Shown piece after piece: positions 35,913 through 46,690 of a stretch of DNA of 64,000 nucleotides. The notes below the pieces were generated by a model. The model was not told the DNA's origin. It saw only the letters and a list, made by a program, of their open reading frames with translations, and did no database searches. The position numbers and the translations under genes are program-made. Source of the stretch: Saturnia japonica (Eukaryota; Arthropoda; Insecta; Lepidoptera; Saturniidae); contig CM065325.1 of NCBI GenBank assembly GCA_033032175.1, forward strand, positions 5,794,930 through 5,858,929. Reading direction: 5' to 3'. Position 1 is the stretch's first letter. Each line of letters starts with the position of its first letter.

Positions 35913-37056
35913 ACTGAATCTTGTTTTTTTACATACTATAAATTATCTATAATATTATAAATAAAAATCTGAACGCCCCAGCTTTTATTTGTGGGTAGCA
36001 AAAAAAAGCCTGTCTTAGTAATCTTGAATATTAAATAGCTGATTTATTTACTTGATAAGCAGTTCTACACAAGAAAATGAATTTAGAAAAAGAGAATAGA
36101 ATAAATGCGCGTCGGTTGCTGTAGACATCTATCGTTTTTAAAATCATTGTAAACAAGCTCCAAAAACCTGGTACTTATAAGAAAATAATAAATATAATTA
36201 TTATTTCATGTATAATTTCATTCTTTATATTGTAATTATTATGGTTTGATAATTTTGTTTCAACATCAAATTTAAGATAGTCTTTGTGATATTTATAATT
36301 TTGGGTTGAATGACAAAATTGAGAAATTCAGAAATAAATATAATATTATTATTATGAAGTATATTAAATTTAATGAATACAATCTGTATACTGGGATAAA
36401 TGGAAATATTTTTATTTATAACTTTATTGTGAGATGTTAATCCGCTCTTGGTATAAATAAATATTATTAAAATGAATCATTTTGTAACAAAATAATAATA
36501 ACAACTTTAATCTAAAGTATAATACTAAAGTAACAATTATAAAATACCTAACTCATTAGTTTCAATTTAAAAATTAACATCGATAATCTGATGTCATCTC
36601 TTGACAAAATTTGAAACTAAAAAGAAAATTGCTTTACCGCCACCTAGTGAAAAACTATTGTAACACAAAGTTCAATCCGTGAACAAGGCAAGTACAAGCT
36701 TCGTATATAATATGTAGATGGCGCTGTGAGAAGTAGCTTTACAGCTGCGCACGATTAGTTTTATTGCTTTGAATAATTTTATTGTAATTTCGTGTTATTA
36801 TTTTATTTTTTTACCCATAAACATATATAGATTGTAATTTAAATAATAACTGAATCTTAATAATATAATGATTTTATTACTTGAGATTAATTTACTTTAG
36901 TAAACAATTAGTTTTAAATATTAAATAATAATAATGATGTAATTAAGTCAATCTCTGCATCGACGAATGAACACACATGAACATTAATTCCGTGATTCAC
37001 GTACATCATCATCATTTAAGCATAATTTTATTATCATGATCAGCAGTATCAGCACA

Positions 37057-37095
37057 GCGCGGCGCCGCGCCGAGCCGCGCCGAGCCGCGCCGCGT
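37057..37095. repeat. Short GC-rich tandem (CGAGCCGCGC units)
   Basis: Two CGAGCCGCGC units within a CG-only stretch in AT-rich DNA. Confidence 0.6.
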
Positions 37096-37210
37096 AGCAA
37101 ATGATCTGAAGAGTGCAGGAAGCGCTCTTGGTTTATATATTTTTTCTTTATTGTAAAAACCATTGTATGTTTTAACATTAAGTACTATTTATGAATAAAT
37201 CAAAACTATT

Positions 37211-37456
37211 ACTGGTCGTTGTGGTCTAGTAGTTAAGACCGGCGGAATATCAGTTCGATGTCTGCAGGTTCGGACCCCGGCATGATTTTTTCGGAATTCG
37301 CGTACATTTACTAATTTAAATTGGTAAACACTGTTGGCTGACGGTGAAGGAAAAACATCGTGAGGAAACCTGAACGCTTGAGAAATCTCTTGTGACAAGA
37401 GTGTATAAAAGAGGCCTTTGCCAAGTGGCACACAACCAGGCTGGTTCATATTTGTG
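37211..37456 (+). repeat. Second tRNA-derived SINE family
   Basis: Head GTTGTGGTCTAGTAGTTAAG (A box), GCAGGTTCGGACCCC (B box at 37267-37277), then a body with AATTCGCGTACATTTACTAA, ACGGTGAAGGAAAAACATCG and GCACACAACCAGGCTGG. The tRNA-like head lacks a matching acceptor stem, so it is a SINE and not a functional tRNA gene. Confidence 0.8.
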
Positions 37457-37753
37457 TTAAATACATCAATTTTTTATTATTGAATTTTATTTTTAATGAT
37501 AATACTCATGAAATAATATACTTACTATATAAAATCTATTACTTATTTTTGTGAAAAAGTATGTAAAAATGCCAGGTAAAAAGAAGGTAATTGAATTATG
37601 AAGTACACGAATTTCTTTATATTTTCGTGTGCGTAGAAATAGATTTTTATATAGATATTCCCCAAAATATATAATCATTTATATAAAATACGAAACTATG
37701 TACTTGTACATTATATTGGAAGCGAATAAAATCTAACATTTAGGTACAGTTTA

Positions 37754-38060
37754 CGGCCGTTTTCAATAACATATCTGAGTTTAGTATTTCCGATTATTGC
37801 ATATTATTGTAATAAGTTAGTACTTATTAAGGTTAGTACGTACTAACTAAAGATAGTTCTTTAACTTAAGACAGATATTGGCTTCCCTCTTAACTATTAA
37901 AGCTATAGGATATGGATATATACTATGTAAATACGAAAAACTATCCATTGATAGGTTATTGAAAAAAAGTAAGGGCCAAAGTAACCTATAAGTATATTTG
38001 TCTATCATAAATACCTAACTGAAACAACGGATAGATAGATATGTTATTGAAAATGGCCGT
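37754..38060. mobile_element. MITE family M2, copy 2
   Basis: 307 bp with ends CGGCCGTTTTCAATAACATA and TATGTTATTGAAAATGGCCG, flanked by TA (37752-37753, 38061-38062). The inside shares GATATGGATATAT and ACTATCCATTGATAGG with copy 1, inverted. Longer than copy 1 by about 57 bp. Confidence 0.85.
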
Positions 38061-38062
38061 TA

Positions 38063-40148
38063 GACGAGATATTCTTGGACATGATCTGTGCTTTGTTTCA
38101 TCTTCTTAATATAACAAACAGTTCAAAGAGTATAAAAGTCAATACACTATTATTGGAAATTTAATTTGAAAAATTAGTTACACACAGACGTTTTGTATTT
38201 TTTTGTTATGAAATATCTACAAATATAATTTAAATAGAGATATTCTCAAAAGAAAACAGAATGGATATTAAGTAAAAAGTAAAATTAATAAAAAATGAAA
38301 ACTTGTATATTGTTACAATTACGACACAGAGCAAAGCTTTCCTTTGCTGTCTTTCTTAGCAGGGCAGCACTGCAGTATGTTAGCAAGTCACTATTTTTTT
38401 TATTTGGCGCCTCTACAGTGTGAGTATATTTTAAGCTGCATAAGTATGTAGGCAGTAATTTGCCGCATGTTGGCAAGATTTCAAACGTCTCTGGCGTATC
38501 ATAACGAGCCAGCAATGAATTTATAGTCACCATAAATCATATATTAAGGCACAAACTTCAGGGTAATGCGGGAATTTATTTAACAAGAACTTGAGAGACG
38601 CAACCATTTGGATTGTTATTATTAGTACATATTCAATTAGGTTTGTGTGAAAGCTTATAACATCTACGATAATGTTTAATAATGTTTAATTCAAATGATT
38701 ATCTTATAATTTTATTTCGAGCTTTTTGTCAATACTGTCTAAATAACAATAACGTAGAAATAGTACGTAAAGTTTGTGTCAGCAGGACAAATGGCTTTTG
38801 CATCACGGTAGTAATTTTTTTTATTATTACAAATAAGCGTACTCGGAAATTATATTTTTACATATATCATTAAACACTTTAAATTTACTTTAACTCCTAC
38901 TTTTTGGGGGAAACCATCCATTGCTATATTATTCGTGTCTTTGTGTTTGTTTTGGGAAGTGTAATTACTTCACACCGACGCACATATTTATTTACTTTTG
39001 GTTTCATTTTTTAGTGGCACGTTGTGTGAAACTATCACTCTTAGCGCAATAACTCTATAAAGATATTGTTAAACTTGCACCAGCGCAACAAGTAAATAGG
39101 TAGTTATTTAAATGCTCAGAATACGTTTGTTCTGTATTCTGAGTTGAAATGAAGCTTTCATATCGGTTGATAAACTCCAACAAAAGTCAAGTTTAGTATT
39201 TGTGTGAGGTATAAAATTATGAATTTTATTATTGTTCGTGGAGCCGGTCGATACGTGGATTAGTATGCAAACTACACGTCCGCGACACGGCGTGGTGCGG
39301 CTCGGCGTGCAGAAGCCGAGGTGACGAACAATCCATTTGGATGCGCGTAAGCAGTTCTCAGCGTGATATGAATGAAAAATAACTTTCTGAATATGGTTGT
39401 AATGTTATAAGCATTGACGGGTTGTTATAGGCTATTTTATTAAAAAAAAAAAAACATTCCATACCTACCTGCTCCAAGTGGTGTTATAACTTGGGTTGAA
39501 TGTAGACATCAAAACGTGTTGACATGGGTTTTGAATATTATGATGGACTAGACTGTATGCTCGGAAGTCAGAACGCATATCGAAGATCAAGGTTTGACTT
39601 ATAAAATGCACCTTGAACAGCTTTAATTTATAGCTGAGAAAAACATTGTAATGGATCAGTAGTCAGCTTGGCTGTATTAGACCTTGGAGATGAAAATACA
39701 TTCCCTAGTCATTATCAGCATGCTCCGATAGCTGGAGTTGATGGTTTGTCATCTTACGGTTGGTGTGGTCACGTTGATTACTGATTGTAAGTACAGCACA
39801 GTCCAAACACAACGATGAACACTCTTTAAACTTAGTAGAAGAGGTTTCCACAGAAAGATAGGTCATGGATAACTTTTTAGTTCGTGCCGTGAAGGAGCTT
39901 ACCGTTAAACTGTGACTCCGAAATCCAACGCGTGTGGTTCTGTTGTAAGATAGTTTACATAACTGGCTGTCGTCTCCCATGTCGGAAGGATTTTTATATA
40001 ATATGCTGTTTAATAAATGAAGACAATACAACGAGCTTGTTAAAAAAAGTTATAGGTACATTAGGTAGATATTTTTTTCAGATATATTATGGATATAAAA
40101 AATTTAAAGGTTATCTTCCAACCATTGATTACCTATTTATCTATATCT
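38063..40148. other. Non-coding stretch
   Basis: 39240-39340 is a GC-rich patch beginning with TATGCAAACTACACG (octamer-like). 39705-40031 holds a 108-residue minus ORF without recognisable protein features. No gene called. Confidence 0.35.
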
Positions 40149-40655
40149 TCTATACAATTAATAAAATTGAAGTGCCTGTTTGTAATGTCAAAATAACAGT
40201 TTTTTTTTACTAAATGCATATGAAAGTAATATATACGACACCAATAACAAAAAGCCCATTTTTAAAATTTTTATCTGTCTGTCTGTTTGTTCCGGGTAAT
40301 CTCCGAAACGGTTGGACCGATTTTGACGGGACTTTCACTGATAGATAGCTGATAATATAGGGAGTAACTTAGGCTACTTTTATTTTAGAAAAAAATTAGG
40401 GTTCCGTACAAATAAAAAAAACTTGTCATGGTGAATCGATTCGGGCGCTTAAATAGCTTATGCTGAATAAACCATAAGAGATATAGCAAATTAATGTACT
40501 ACATAATCATAGGCATTAAAAAGACCTACAAAAAAGTCTGGGAGTCTATCTTATAAGAAACACCCAGAATAAGCATTTTTGTCTTTAAAATAGCCGGGAG
40601 CAAGATTCGCGCGGGCATTCTGTAGTCCACGTGAGCGAAGCCACGGGCACAGGTA
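40149..40655 (+). mobile_element. Family A Helitron-like element
   Basis: Starts TCTATACAATTAATAAAATTG, contains CTCCGAAACGGTTGGACCG and ends GAAGCCACGGGCACAGG. The terminal CTAG is mutated. About 507 bp. Confidence 0.8.
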
Positions 40656-40782
40656 ATTTATTTCTATGTTTATAACTGAAATATTTTATTTAATTTTAAC
40701 CTATTCCGAAAACTTACGGCTAAGTACAAAATTAAATTACATGTATAGACAAAAACGAAGGACATTTACAAGTTTCCTCATA

Positions 40783-41100
40783 TCTATACATATAATAAAA
40801 ACGTAACAGATCGATGTCTGTACATAGAAGATATATGAGAAAAACTGTTATTGGGGGTCTCTATAAACGCAGCAGAACCCAAAACAATGATTGTTAAAAA
40901 TATTGTCTGTTTATCTGTTTGTCTGTTTGCCAACTTTTGTGCGCGCTAATCTCAGAAACGGCATAACTGATTTGGAAACGGTTTTCAATAATATATTGTG
41001 GTAAGGTTCACTTAACATTTAGTGATTTTTTTACTTCAATAAGTTTATAAATAAAAAAGTTATATCAATTTAAAAAATCACGTCGAACGTTTGTTCGATA
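40783..41100 (+). mobile_element. Helitron-like element, other family (3' end uncertain)
   Basis: Starts TCTATACATATAATAAAAACG after an A, then GGGGGTCTCTATAAACGCAGC and TCTCAGAAACGGCATAAC. No clear CTAG end, so the right border is approximate. Confidence 0.5.
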
Positions 41101-41329
41101 AAAATGCAATAAAATAGCTCTTCAGTTGAATTGACTGAAATTTTAGTTATCTGAATATTATGGTTTGTAAAACGATGATGATTGAAACCTTTCATAAAGT
41201 TAAAAAATGAAGAGTTTAAAAAATTGTAATATTCCAATATAAGTTGACCTCAGATCTATGTGATAAATTATATTAAAATGGGGGTCAGCATAGGCTTGAT
41301 ATTTGTCAGTTGAATATATCTGCGCCGTT

Positions 41330-41550
41330 GCTAGGGATGGCAATTCATTTCGTAAAGGTTGATTCGAATCGAAATCTTATGAATCGATTCCCAAAAAAAT
41401 CGATTTCTAAAAGATCGATCTCTCTAAAATCGATCTTATTTCGATTCACTTTCGCATTTGTATTAACAATATAAAAATCCCTAAAATAGAAAATTAAAAG
41501 GACACCACAAAAGTCGATTTTTTGTAATTTTTACCTTACTAAAGTATCGG
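41330..41550. other. Unclassified ATCGAT-rich block
   Basis: GCTAGGGATGGCAATTC followed by many GATTCGAATCGA/ATCGAT words. It resembles the end of an old DNA transposon, but no partner end was identified. Confidence 0.3.
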
Positions 41551-41752
41551 TTATTATTATTATAGAGAAACATAGAAAGGTATAGAGAGAGAGAATTTAT
41601 TACAGGTATATAGGGCAAGAAAATTCATTTCAAAAATTTATTATTATAAACTGTTGTCGTTATTTTGCTGTTTGGTAATAATTTATTATTAGTATTTTAG
41701 TTGGTAAATGACACCATAGAAAATGACTGCATAATGAATTGAATAATCGATA

Positions 41753-42185
41753 CCTACTAATATTATAAATGCGAAAGTAATTATGTCTGTCCCGTCTGTT
41801 GCATTTTCAAGCCATGACCGCTGAACTAATTTTGAAGAATTTTGGTTGAGAAAGGTCATAGGCTACTTTTGGAAATAAAATTGGAAGGGGTGAAATGGGG
41901 GGTGAAAGTTCGTATAAAGAACCTAATTTTGATGAATTTTGATATAGAAATATGTAGGAATTTGGAGAAAGACTTTGGCTACCTTATGTGGTGAAAATAA
42001 AACTTTAATGGGTGAAATAGGGGATGAAGGTTTGTACGAAGAACCCGTTAAACCAATTTTGATGAATAGAGATATATTGGACCTTGGCAAAGATAAGACA
42101 TGAAGGGGTCGAATAGGGGATGAAATTTTGTATGAAGAACCCACTATTTCTAAATTTAGGGATATGAAAATTCATATTTATGCTT
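41753..42185 (+). mobile_element. Family D Helitron-like element, 3' truncated
   Basis: Starts CCTACTAATATTATAAATGCG, then AAGCCATGACCGCTGAAC, with a repeated GGGGTGAAATGGGGG/GGTGAAATAGGGG motif. No CTAG end before the adjoining Jockey-like remnant. Confidence 0.65.
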
Positions 42186-42244
42186 TTAGGAAGAAATAAC
42201 AGCGTTTCGCGTTTAAAAAAATAAGGGATGATTTACAATACACA

Positions 42245-43265
42245 TATACTGCACTTCTTGATACTAAGCAAAATGACCCCGAGACATAAGCTTACATTAT
42301 GCAAGACGTATGTCCGTCCTATCATGACATATAAGCTGCGCCACATTCGCACATACGTCAAAGATGAACATTAACAAATTCCAAGTCCTCCAAACCCGAT
42401 TTTTACGTAAAATTAACAAAGCCCCTTGGTACGTTGGTCGAATCGTATATTAGATATCTTACGCGATCGTACTTCGACACTGCTTTGAATCACGTGAATA
42501 CGTTGGTGAAAGATGCCGCGACTTAAATCCCAAAACCGAACATCCCCCGCGAACAACTCCGGCCGCGAATATCCCATTTATAAGATCGTGGAAATAAACA
42601 AATACTAATTCACCGCCTCTCCAAACAAAGCGTGCTCGCGCCCACGCCCGCGAAACCACCGTACCCTCCGCAAGGGACGGGCGGCTAATTTCGCACCCGC
42701 AAACCCGTTATGCCCTCCCTCTCTTGCGAAAACTCAAGCCCAGATCCGTTCTCTCGGTGTAGAACCCTTGAGTCATGCAGCCGCTCGCGCGATACTGGTG
42801 ACACTGCACTTGCAAACACGTAGCTACGCACACACATCATTACACACAATATGTACATACATACATGCACACCACATAAGTGTATATATTCTGTAAGGGA
42901 CCTTTTTTCTTTCTTTTTTTACGGTAGTTACTTTCAATTATGTTTCCAGAATACTAAGTACATATACACATGTTCATTCCTTTCTCCCAGGAGGCATGGA
43001 CATGTATATATGTATGCGTTAGTTTAGCTCGAATTTTCTATGGATAGAGAATATAGTAATAGGGAATAGGGGATAGTCAGTTCGCGACTTTTTCAAAATC
43101 GCGGTAACAGCCCAAGCAGATGCCCGGCCACTTTGGCACCTTTGTGCGCATATTGCTCACGCTTTCACGGCTGAATGCCTTAAGCGCTCGCCCTCAAGCC
43201 TGGTGAAGCTGTCAAAGCCATCAGTGGCTCTATTTCTTTAGGGCTCCTTAGGCTAGAAAAAAAAC
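42245..43265 (+). mobile_element. Jockey-like element: ORF2 C-terminal remnant, 3' tail and poly(A)
   Basis: Plus strand MTPRHKLTLCKTYVRPIMTY (from 42266) matches the 1.4-kb copy. A long 3' tail shares the SPNKACSRPRPRNHR and RKGRAANFAP reading with that copy and the GGACC-to-AGCTTCACC blocks. An A8 run at 43258-43265 ends it. Stops and frameshifts make ORF2 non-functional. Confidence 0.8.
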
Positions 43266-43321
43266 AACCAATAATTTTCTCTTGGTTTATCGTGTTCAGA
43301 GATTAGTCAGTGTATATACAG

Positions 43322-43434
43322 TAATATAGCGGGGTGGTAAAGATCGCGACCTCCATACACATAGTGATAAACACATGTATGATTTTCTTTTGGTTTGTCG
43401 TGTTCCGAGATCAGTCCGTATATATCTATATTAT
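43322..43434 (+). repeat. Family F fragment cut by family C
   Basis: TATAGCGGGGTGGTAAAG, ATCGCGACCTCCATACAC and GTCGTGTTCCGAGATCAG. It ends exactly where the family-C element begins. Confidence 0.5.
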
Positions 43435-44082
43435 TAATAATTTAGTAAAGGGGACGAGTTTTTTTGTTTGTTTGTTTAAACACGGTAATCTCTGGACAAC
43501 TGGTTGCAGTCGGATTCGAAAAATTCTTTTTGTATATGATAGCCAGATTCACGAAGAATAGTATAAGCTATCTGGAACTAAGCTAAACCTCTCAGCTAGA
43601 CTTAAATATTGATTTTTGTTTAAGTAAGTCGCAGTAAAAGTGTTCCCGAAATGATTTATCCGCGTGCGCTGTCGTAATGGTTAGTGATACGTAAATATAA
43701 TATTCCACAAAAATATTGTTCCTTAGTATATCTAAAAAAAGTCTCCGATAACATCTGCCTATTTCTTAATAGCATAAGCCACAATAAGGTATTTTGCGAG
43801 TTTTTATGTTGATGAATAAAATTGATTTTAAGCATTATTTTTAGGCTTATCATTTAATCCTTACGAACAAAAGTTATTTCATCATAACGACAATTTTATG
43901 AAGTTAAATTTTTCTCTTTATAGTATGTTATTTGGACACATAGTTTAGGAGAAAATGAAAAATTAAAATAATTTGTACTTGCGGGAAGTGATAACAATTA
44001 TGATAGACTATACGAGACCGTCGCGTTGGCGGCGCGGTATTTGTCGGATAAAAAGGCGGGTGAAACCGAGGGGCACAGCTAG
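43435..44082 (+). mobile_element. Family C Helitron-like element, copy 2
   Basis: 648 bp from TCTATATTATTAATAATTTAG to CCGAGGGGCACAGCTAG, flanked by A and T. Matches copy 1 through AATTTGTACTTGCGGGAAG and GGCGGCGCGGT blocks. Confidence 0.85.
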
Positions 44083-44129
44083 TAGATAATATATATATAT
44101 ATATTTATTTTAATAAAATAAAAGATAAT

Positions 44130-44420
44130 GTACTCGGAAGAATACAAAATCTGAAAAAAGAAAAAAAATGTGGTGTGGAAGAAGATATAGTTTCACGGAT
44201 TGAGAAAGGGATGCTTAGATGGTTTGGACATGTTGAGAGGATGAATGAAAGAAGAATGACTAAACAAATTTATAATGCGAGTGTGAAAAGAAACGTTGGA
44301 AGAGGAAGGCCTAGACGACCATTCATCGATCAAATCAGAGACGTTCTGAAGAAAGGTAAGGTCAAGAGTACTCTAAACCGACGAGCATGCATGAAAAGAT
44401 TAATGAATGTTGAACTAATC
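44130..44420 (+). pseudogene. RTE-like ORF C-terminal remnant
   Basis: Open frame from 44175: EEDIVSRIEKGMLRWFGHVE, RMNERRMTKQIYNASVKRN, GRGRPRRPFIDQIRDVLKKG and LNRRACMKRLMNV. This is the C-terminal region of an RTE-type endonuclease/reverse transcriptase ORF. It keeps frame for about 80 residues, so it is less decayed than its relatives here, but everything upstream is missing. Confidence 0.75.
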
Positions 44421-44949
44421 CATTTGCAGATCATCATAATATGTATCTGTACTATATATCATAAAGTTACTTTTAACATGTTTAGTATTTAAAATTATTT
44501 TCATTGAGTTATATTGGTTGTGTGCATCAATCAATATCAGCAGTATTATCATGTTTACATACTGATATTTCATATAATTCATTATGAATCAGTCCTAGGT
44601 ATTAAGTTGATAATATTATTATGAACCTAGCTATTTCTGCTCTGAGACAATTTTGTATGAGCTACTAAGTCTGACGTAGTAGATATCTAATTTGGATATT
44701 AATTTAAAGTGGAGAGATAAATATATTTATCGGGTGAAACACTGATACGATAAACATTGTTTTTCCATCAGCGTGATAAATGAATGAAAATGTATCGTAT
44801 TTTTGGAACTCGCAACCGATCTTATCATCTATAAATAAGCTAAGCTCACCTGTGCTGATAAAAATTCAATGAAAACAGAATAATTAGCACTGTATTTTTT
44901 GTTATGAATGAAATGTTGTTCATAGAGAATTTTATTTTTTGTAGTAGCA
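44421..44949. other. AT-rich spacer
   Basis: No gene or repeat recognised. Confidence 0.3.
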
Positions 44950-45160
44950 CTGACAATTGATGGTTCCGTCCCTGAACGTAAGCACAGTACAATCCTAACA
45001 TAACGACGTTGACGGTCGCTGCTGTCATCCCGGCCTGCATTTAATGTATCTGGATATTCACGGGCTAATCCCGAAACACGACACACAAAAGTCGGGCAAA
45101 ACCGAGACCTACCACCTCGCTATCGCCATTTCATTGTTCGTTGCTCAGCAGAGTGCACCA
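44950..45160 (-). repeat. Family F copy
   Basis: GACGGTCGCTGCTGTCATCCC, CCGGCCTGCATTTAATG, GGGCTAATCCCGAAACACG: the complement of the 16.5 and 26.7-kb copies. Confidence 0.55.
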
Positions 45161-46060
45161 TGTGCAGGTGAAGATGTAATTCGACACCCGTACACACCTT
45201 TAAAGTAAGTCTAATTTAATCTATCGTGACAATAATTATGATATTGTTACACAAGTGGGTAATAAAAATGCCGATGATTGACGTAAAGAAGTTTTATTCG
45301 AATTTTACAGTTACAAATTTCGCGAACTCACAACACTGTTATTTACTTCAATGTGGTTTCGCTTCCTTTTATCGCTCGTTGTTATCGCATCGTAATTCAA
45401 AACTGAACTGCCTCGGCGCCACGCCTGAGCCGCTTAAATACCTACACTAAACGATCGCAGAAAAATCGAAAATCATCGCTAACTTTCTCGACGTTTAGTT
45501 GCTATGCCTACTCGATGACGCAATCGATGCGATAAGCCCTATAAATGTGTGTGTATACTGCGATATTTACACAAACATGCGCCGCGATTGTTTACGACGC
45601 GAAGATTATTTCGAAGTCCTGAGAAGGTTGTAGTTACTTCGAGATATTTCGGGAACAGGATTTTCTATTTTTTAATTGGGTTGTAACAGGTCGTAACAAT
45701 ATATTTATTTAGAGTGCCAACAGCGAGAGTACTTTTATACACATGTTTATTGCAACGAAGTATATTATCGCGGGGTGGGAGCTACACTGAAATTGTTCGA
45801 CCCGACTGACATTAGAAAGAGACAAACACATACTTAAATAGGATTTTCAAGGCTATGATCGTCGTGGAATTGCCCTAGCTGTGTTATGACCAGATTTGTA
45901 TGCAATATGTCAACATATAAATTTCATTAGGTCTGTTAAATATTACCAGCTGTGTGTCACGGTTTCGCCCGTGTCAAATTATTCTCTACTGCTCCGTTGC
46001 GTCCCCAAAGCACCCTTGCTAAAGTGTAGCTTATCCTTGTTCTCGCAAAAAAGAAAATTT
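45161..46060. other. Non-coding stretch with element traces
   Basis: Moderately GC-rich between 45330 and 45600 (GCCTCGGCGCCACGCC), no exon recognised. 45949-46045 is a minus-oriented tail of a family-B/C type element (GTGTGTCACGGTTTCGCCCG). Confidence 0.35.
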
Positions 46061-46099
46061 ACGAATACTTCATGAAAAAATTAGAATTATTGCACACTA

Positions 46100-46250
46100 G
46101 AAAAACGATAATCAAATCAATGGTGATGGTTCGGAAGATTAACAATCGACTTAACTTATCGGAAATATTTAAATGTGAAGCTGTGCAGGGATATATCTAC
46201 CTGGCATCAACTATTACAAAAACTGGAAGTTGCGATGTATTCCGAGACAC
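46100..46250 (+). pseudogene. RTE-like ORF fragment
   Basis: Frame from 46072 reads KINNRLNLSEIFKCEAVQGY, then IYLASTITKTGSCD. The YLGSTITKTGxCDxEIRRRI block is typical of RTE-type reverse transcriptase ORFs. It stops abruptly where a different retrotransposon begins. Confidence 0.6.
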
Positions 46251-46254
46251 GATC

Positions 46255-46690
46255 ATATATTTAGGGCCTGGGAGGAGTCGCAGAATGCAATCGGTGTATA
46301 CTGTGATCTCTCAAAGACCTTCGACTGCGTTGACCACAGTACGCTTATACTTCAGCTGAAACTCTATGGTGTGTGTGGAACTTCTCTCGACCGGTAATTT
46401 TTTTACTTAACAGACCACTGTCAGAAAGTAAGAGTAAATGGGGCAACCTCTTCAGGATCATTAGCTAAAATCGGCGTCCCGCAGAGCTCGATTTCGGGAT
46501 CATTTTTGTTTTCCCCTTTATATAAACGATTTACCGCTGGTTGTTGAAAACAGAGCTAACATGGTTCTTTTAGCAGACGACACTTCTTAATAAGATCACG
46601 AAGCATATTACTGAATTACCAGACAAGTTCAAGGATCATGTCAAGCAGGATATCGTGGATGACTGCGTACTAGAATGTAAAGCACGTTAT
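46255..46690 (+). pseudogene. CR1/Jockey-like reverse transcriptase fragment with internal deletion
   Basis: Plus frames read YCDLSKTFDCVDHSTLILQL, then VRVNGATSSGSLAKIGVPQS and YINDLPLVVENRAN, LLADDTS. These are RT blocks: DLSKAFD, GVPQGS and YINDLP, ending at the catalytic xADDT motif. Immediately after comes KHITELPDKFKDHV, a C-terminal block, implying deletion of the intervening thumb region. The catalytic-motif region is present but frameshifted. Confidence 0.7.

Larger units (their letters stand above)
35391..37210. other. Sparse region with two GC-rich islands
   Basis: 35810-35900 is strongly GC-rich (GGCGCGCGCGCACC) and followed by a TGACGTCAT CRE-type site and CATAAACAACGG forkhead-like motif. 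37057-37095 carries a GCCGCGCCGA tandem. The rest is AT-rich and repeat-poor. No exon found. Confidence 0.35.

Noticed and set aside
36600..36760. Possible inverted-repeat element around CCGCCACCTAGTG and ATGGCGCTGTG
   Set aside because: The two blocks are not convincing inverted partners and no target duplication is visible.
37211..37290. Possible functional tRNA gene
   Set aside because: A and B boxes are present, but no acceptor or anticodon stem closes, and it is followed by a SINE body.
39705..40031. 108-residue minus-strand ORF
   Set aside because: No motif or family resemblance; translations in the other frames look equally random.
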